33,314 bases of DNA. It comes from Candidatus Heimdallarchaeota archaeon. GTDB lineage: Archaea; Asgardarchaeota; Heimdallarchaeia; Heimdallarchaeales; Heimdallarchaeaceae. The stretch covers positions 1 through 33,314 of the forward strand of contig JAGXNV010000006.1 of assembly GCA_019894795.1 (NCBI GenBank), written 5' to 3'. Under the pieces are notes generated by a model, which was given only the letters and a program-made list of their open reading frames with translations, was not told the DNA's origin and did no database searches. Position numbers and translations under genes: made by a program. This document shows, piece after piece, positions 32,050 through 33,314 of the stretch (the first letter of the stretch is position 1; each line of letters opens with the position of its first letter).

Positions 32050-32115
32050 TTAAGGTCTCCATAAGGGGGGGCCAATATCATCGTCGCCGGGTTCAGGATC
32101 ATATTTAGTCTTCAT
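32050..32115 (-). CDS. Micropeptide L (EPGDDDIG type), proximal to receptor 6
   Basis: This 21-residue peptide is MKT plus KYDPEPGDDDIGPPLWRP. It differs from peptide D, which precedes receptor 2, by one residue only (Arg for His). AAGTGATG lies just upstream of the ATG; an in-frame ATG two codons earlier (ATGACAATG) is a possible alternative start. It stands about 130 bp before the receptor, on the same strand, as in the tandem array. Confidence 0.75.
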   Translation of the reverse strand: MKTKYDPEPGDDDIGPPLWRP

Positions 32116-32205
32116 TGTCATCACTTGTTAAAGTCATACATATAGTATTAACAAGCTACTAAAAGACACAAGGAAAGAAGTTGACAGAATAATTGTATTT
32201 GTAGA
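32116..32205 (-). promoter_or_regulatory. Diverged copy of the micropeptide leader before L
   Basis: Read on the minus strand it holds CTGTCAACTTCTTTCCTTGT, then TCTTTTAGTAG and AAGTGATG, in the same order as the plus-strand leaders. The inverted repeat is not preserved. Confidence 0.5.
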
Positions 32206-32285
32206 GAATTCTTAACAAACAGCTCAGAATATGCAAAATAATATATTTTATGAATAATTAGAAATGTAAAAAAATCAATCTAACA

Positions 32286-32330
32286 CCAATTTATGCTAGT
32301 AGAAAAGGGTTGGAAAAAGAAATTATATGA
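32286..32330 (+). pseudogene. Remnant of an FtsX-like permease C-terminus (right direct repeat)
   Basis: The frame reads PIYASRKGLEKEII to a stop, almost the last residues of the permease that ends at 30070 (SIYASRKGLEKVIT). Nothing permease-like precedes it. It is either a duplicated end left by insertion of the K/receptor 6/L module, or the tail of a second permease gene destroyed by that event. Confidence 0.55.
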
Positions 32331-32344
32331 TCTACGGTCTGAGC

Positions 32345-32626
32345 TCATGAAATGGGAACAAAATCCTTTGTTAGCATCTTGTTAATTTCTCTTTGAGGTA
32401 CCTCTTTACTTCTAAGACCCGCAACAAAGACATTAAGACAATCTTTACAATAGACTTTCTTGATTCTAGTATTATAGGTCAAGGGAGACATAAATTTACT
32501 CTTGCCACAGATCGAGCATCTATCTTGAATACCTGCTGTAATATCAGTTGTACAATCTTCGCAGTAATTAACCTTACCCTGGACAGGACGTCCGCATTTA
32601 GCACAAAAACGTACTCTAGTAACCAT
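32345..32626 (-). CDS. Small zinc-ribbon protein
   Basis: This protein has 93 residues from the ATG at 32626, chosen because a GTTTAAAAT box lies at 32654-32662 on this strand; ATG 32647 would add seven residues. Four Cys pairs make two zinc-binding modules: CAKC with CEDC (a short zinc ribbon) and CSIC with CKDC. The C-terminus (REINKMLTKDFVP) is helical. Such proteins act in transcription, translation or as adaptors; no closer assignment is possible. Confidence 0.75.
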   Translation of the reverse strand: MVTRVRFCAKCGRPVQGKVNYCEDCTTDITAGIQDRCSICGKSKFMSPLTYNTRIKKVYCKDCLNVFVAGLRSKEVPQREINKMLTKDFVPIS

Positions 32627-32647
32627 AATATCGAGATTTCCGGTCAT

Positions 32648-33009
32648 TAAAAGATTTTAAACATTTGTATAGTTAAACAAAAGCTGACAAGTATACAGAC
32701 TCCCCTTTGTTTCAACTGGAAGTGGATAAAATTGTACATATTATACAAAAAAGTATACTATAGGTAAATTGTACATAGTCCCCCAACATAAGCAAAAGTT
32801 TAATTATATAAGTCTTTCTATATTTAATACAAAAAATAGTTATTTATATAGACAATAGTCTCCAATGGAACTGAAGGGGTGACTCTGAATTTAAGTCGGA
32901 AATACTTTGTTAATACGTAGCTTTTTATTGGTCTATACCTAGACAAACGTGATATCTACCTTTAAATACATATTTCAGAGTAAACTTAACAAGCAGCAAA
33001 GTGAGACTT
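32648..33009. other. Intergenic region with short repeats
   Basis: No gene is seen between the divergent zinc-ribbon gene and the gene at 33010. AAATTGTACATA occurs at 32729 and again at 32766, a perfect 12-nt direct repeat 37 bp apart, and the 6-bp palindrome GTATAC occurs twice nearby. This would suit a regulator site. A TTTAAATAC box near 32962 belongs to the gene at 33010. Confidence 0.4.
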
Positions 33010-33314
33010 ATGCCTAAAGAAGTTACGATTAAACTACCTGATGGAACGATCATAAGAATACCTTCAGGGGATACTGAGAGTTTAAAGACAACACTTGCTT
33101 TAGTTACAGGAAAAGAAGCTGCAGCAACTGAAGGAGAGCGAGAACCAATTAAAGTGAACTCTATTAACGAACTACTTGGTGGTTCAATCATTGAACGAGT
33201 TGCCAGTATTATTAGAAACCATTATCCTGAAAGTGATTGGTTTACTTCTAATGAAGTCTGTGAGTTGTATGAAGTTGTTTTCAGGGAAGGAATAAAGATG
33301 AGCACCGTAAGTAC
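33010..33314 (+). CDS. Unrecognised protein, partial (3' end outside window)
   Basis: An open frame of 101 codons starts at ATG with MPKEVTIKLPDGTIIRIPSG and continues through VNSINELLGGSIIERVASII and ESDWFTSNEVCELYEVVF to the window edge. The first 25 residues suggest a small beta domain. The later part is helical and looks like the start of a helix-turn-helix or partner-binding region. GTGA lies a few bases before the ATG, and a TTTAAATAC box is about 45 nt upstream. The minus-strand frame opposite is a shadow. Function unknown. Confidence 0.7.
   Translation, partial: MPKEVTIKLPDGTIIRIPSGDTESLKTTLALVTGKEAAATEGEREPIKVNSINELLGGSIIERVASIIRNHYPESDWFTSNEVCELYEVVFREGIKMSTVS

Noticed and set aside
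32393-32650. Plus-strand frame over the zinc-ribbon gene
   Set aside because: It is the complement of a protein with four well-placed Cys pairs and a proper TATA box on the minus strand.
32925-33191. Minus-strand frame over the gene at 33010
   Set aside because: The plus-strand frame has a TATA box, a GTGA motif, protein-like composition and continues to the window edge; the minus-strand frame has none of these.

Overview
The window looks like AT-rich archaeal DNA. Most genes have a TATA-like box about 25 nt upstream of the start codon and little or no leader. Some short genes instead carry a GTGAT or GGAGG Shine-Dalgarno motif. There is a class III (archaeal pilin type) signal peptide, a GTP-type PEP carboxykinase, and a NosD-like surface beta-helix protein with a C-terminal anchor. 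An Asgard archaeon is my best guess from the protein style, but no marker gene here settles it.

Layout. 1-5277: the start of a large membrane protein (minus strand, cut by the window edge), a secreted beta-helix protein, and a PD-(D/E)XK nuclease-like protein. 5363-18157: a repetitive island that is the main point of interest. Five receptor-sized helical-repeat (TPR-like) paralogues of about 525-535 aa lie in tandem on the plus strand. Each is preceded by one to three tiny genes encoding 21-30 aa peptides with the core [YF]DP[ED]xGD[DE]x[IL]xPPxWxP. An unrelated orphan gene and a DUF917 gene sit inside the island. 18197-24935: ordinary genes (two small membrane proteins, cupin, molybdopterin oxidoreductase, inorganic pyrophosphatase, PEP carboxykinase, small membrane protein). 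25744-30070: a coiled-coil/winged-helix protein, a pilin-like protein, and an ABC ATPase with an FtsX-like permease. 30209-32115: a sixth peptide/receptor module, mainly inverted, bracketed by two copies of the permease 3' end. 32345-33314: a zinc-ribbon protein and the start of a further gene.

Candidate new system. I count 12 apparently intact micropeptide genes, 4 decayed ones, 6 receptors and the 3' trace of a seventh receptor. The peptides have no signal peptide, share an invariant D..GD....PP.W pattern, and sit behind a conserved promoter/leader. The class of the peptide immediately upstream of each receptor tracks the central third of that receptor. EPGDDDIG peptides precede the two receptors with one central type, EDGDES peptides precede the three with another, and a DEGDED peptide precedes the singleton. 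Receptor N-terminal halves are shuffled independently, while the C-terminal 90 residues and 3' flank are nearly identical at DNA level. This resembles in outline the bacterial Rap/Phr (RRNPP) pairing of a TPR protein with a peptide, but in an archaeon and with unrelated peptides. A second, ten-codon reading frame (MFFGGFSFC-) with a good Shine-Dalgarno follows most receptors. What the system does is not visible in the sequence: I see no modifying enzyme, protease or dedicated exporter beside the array.
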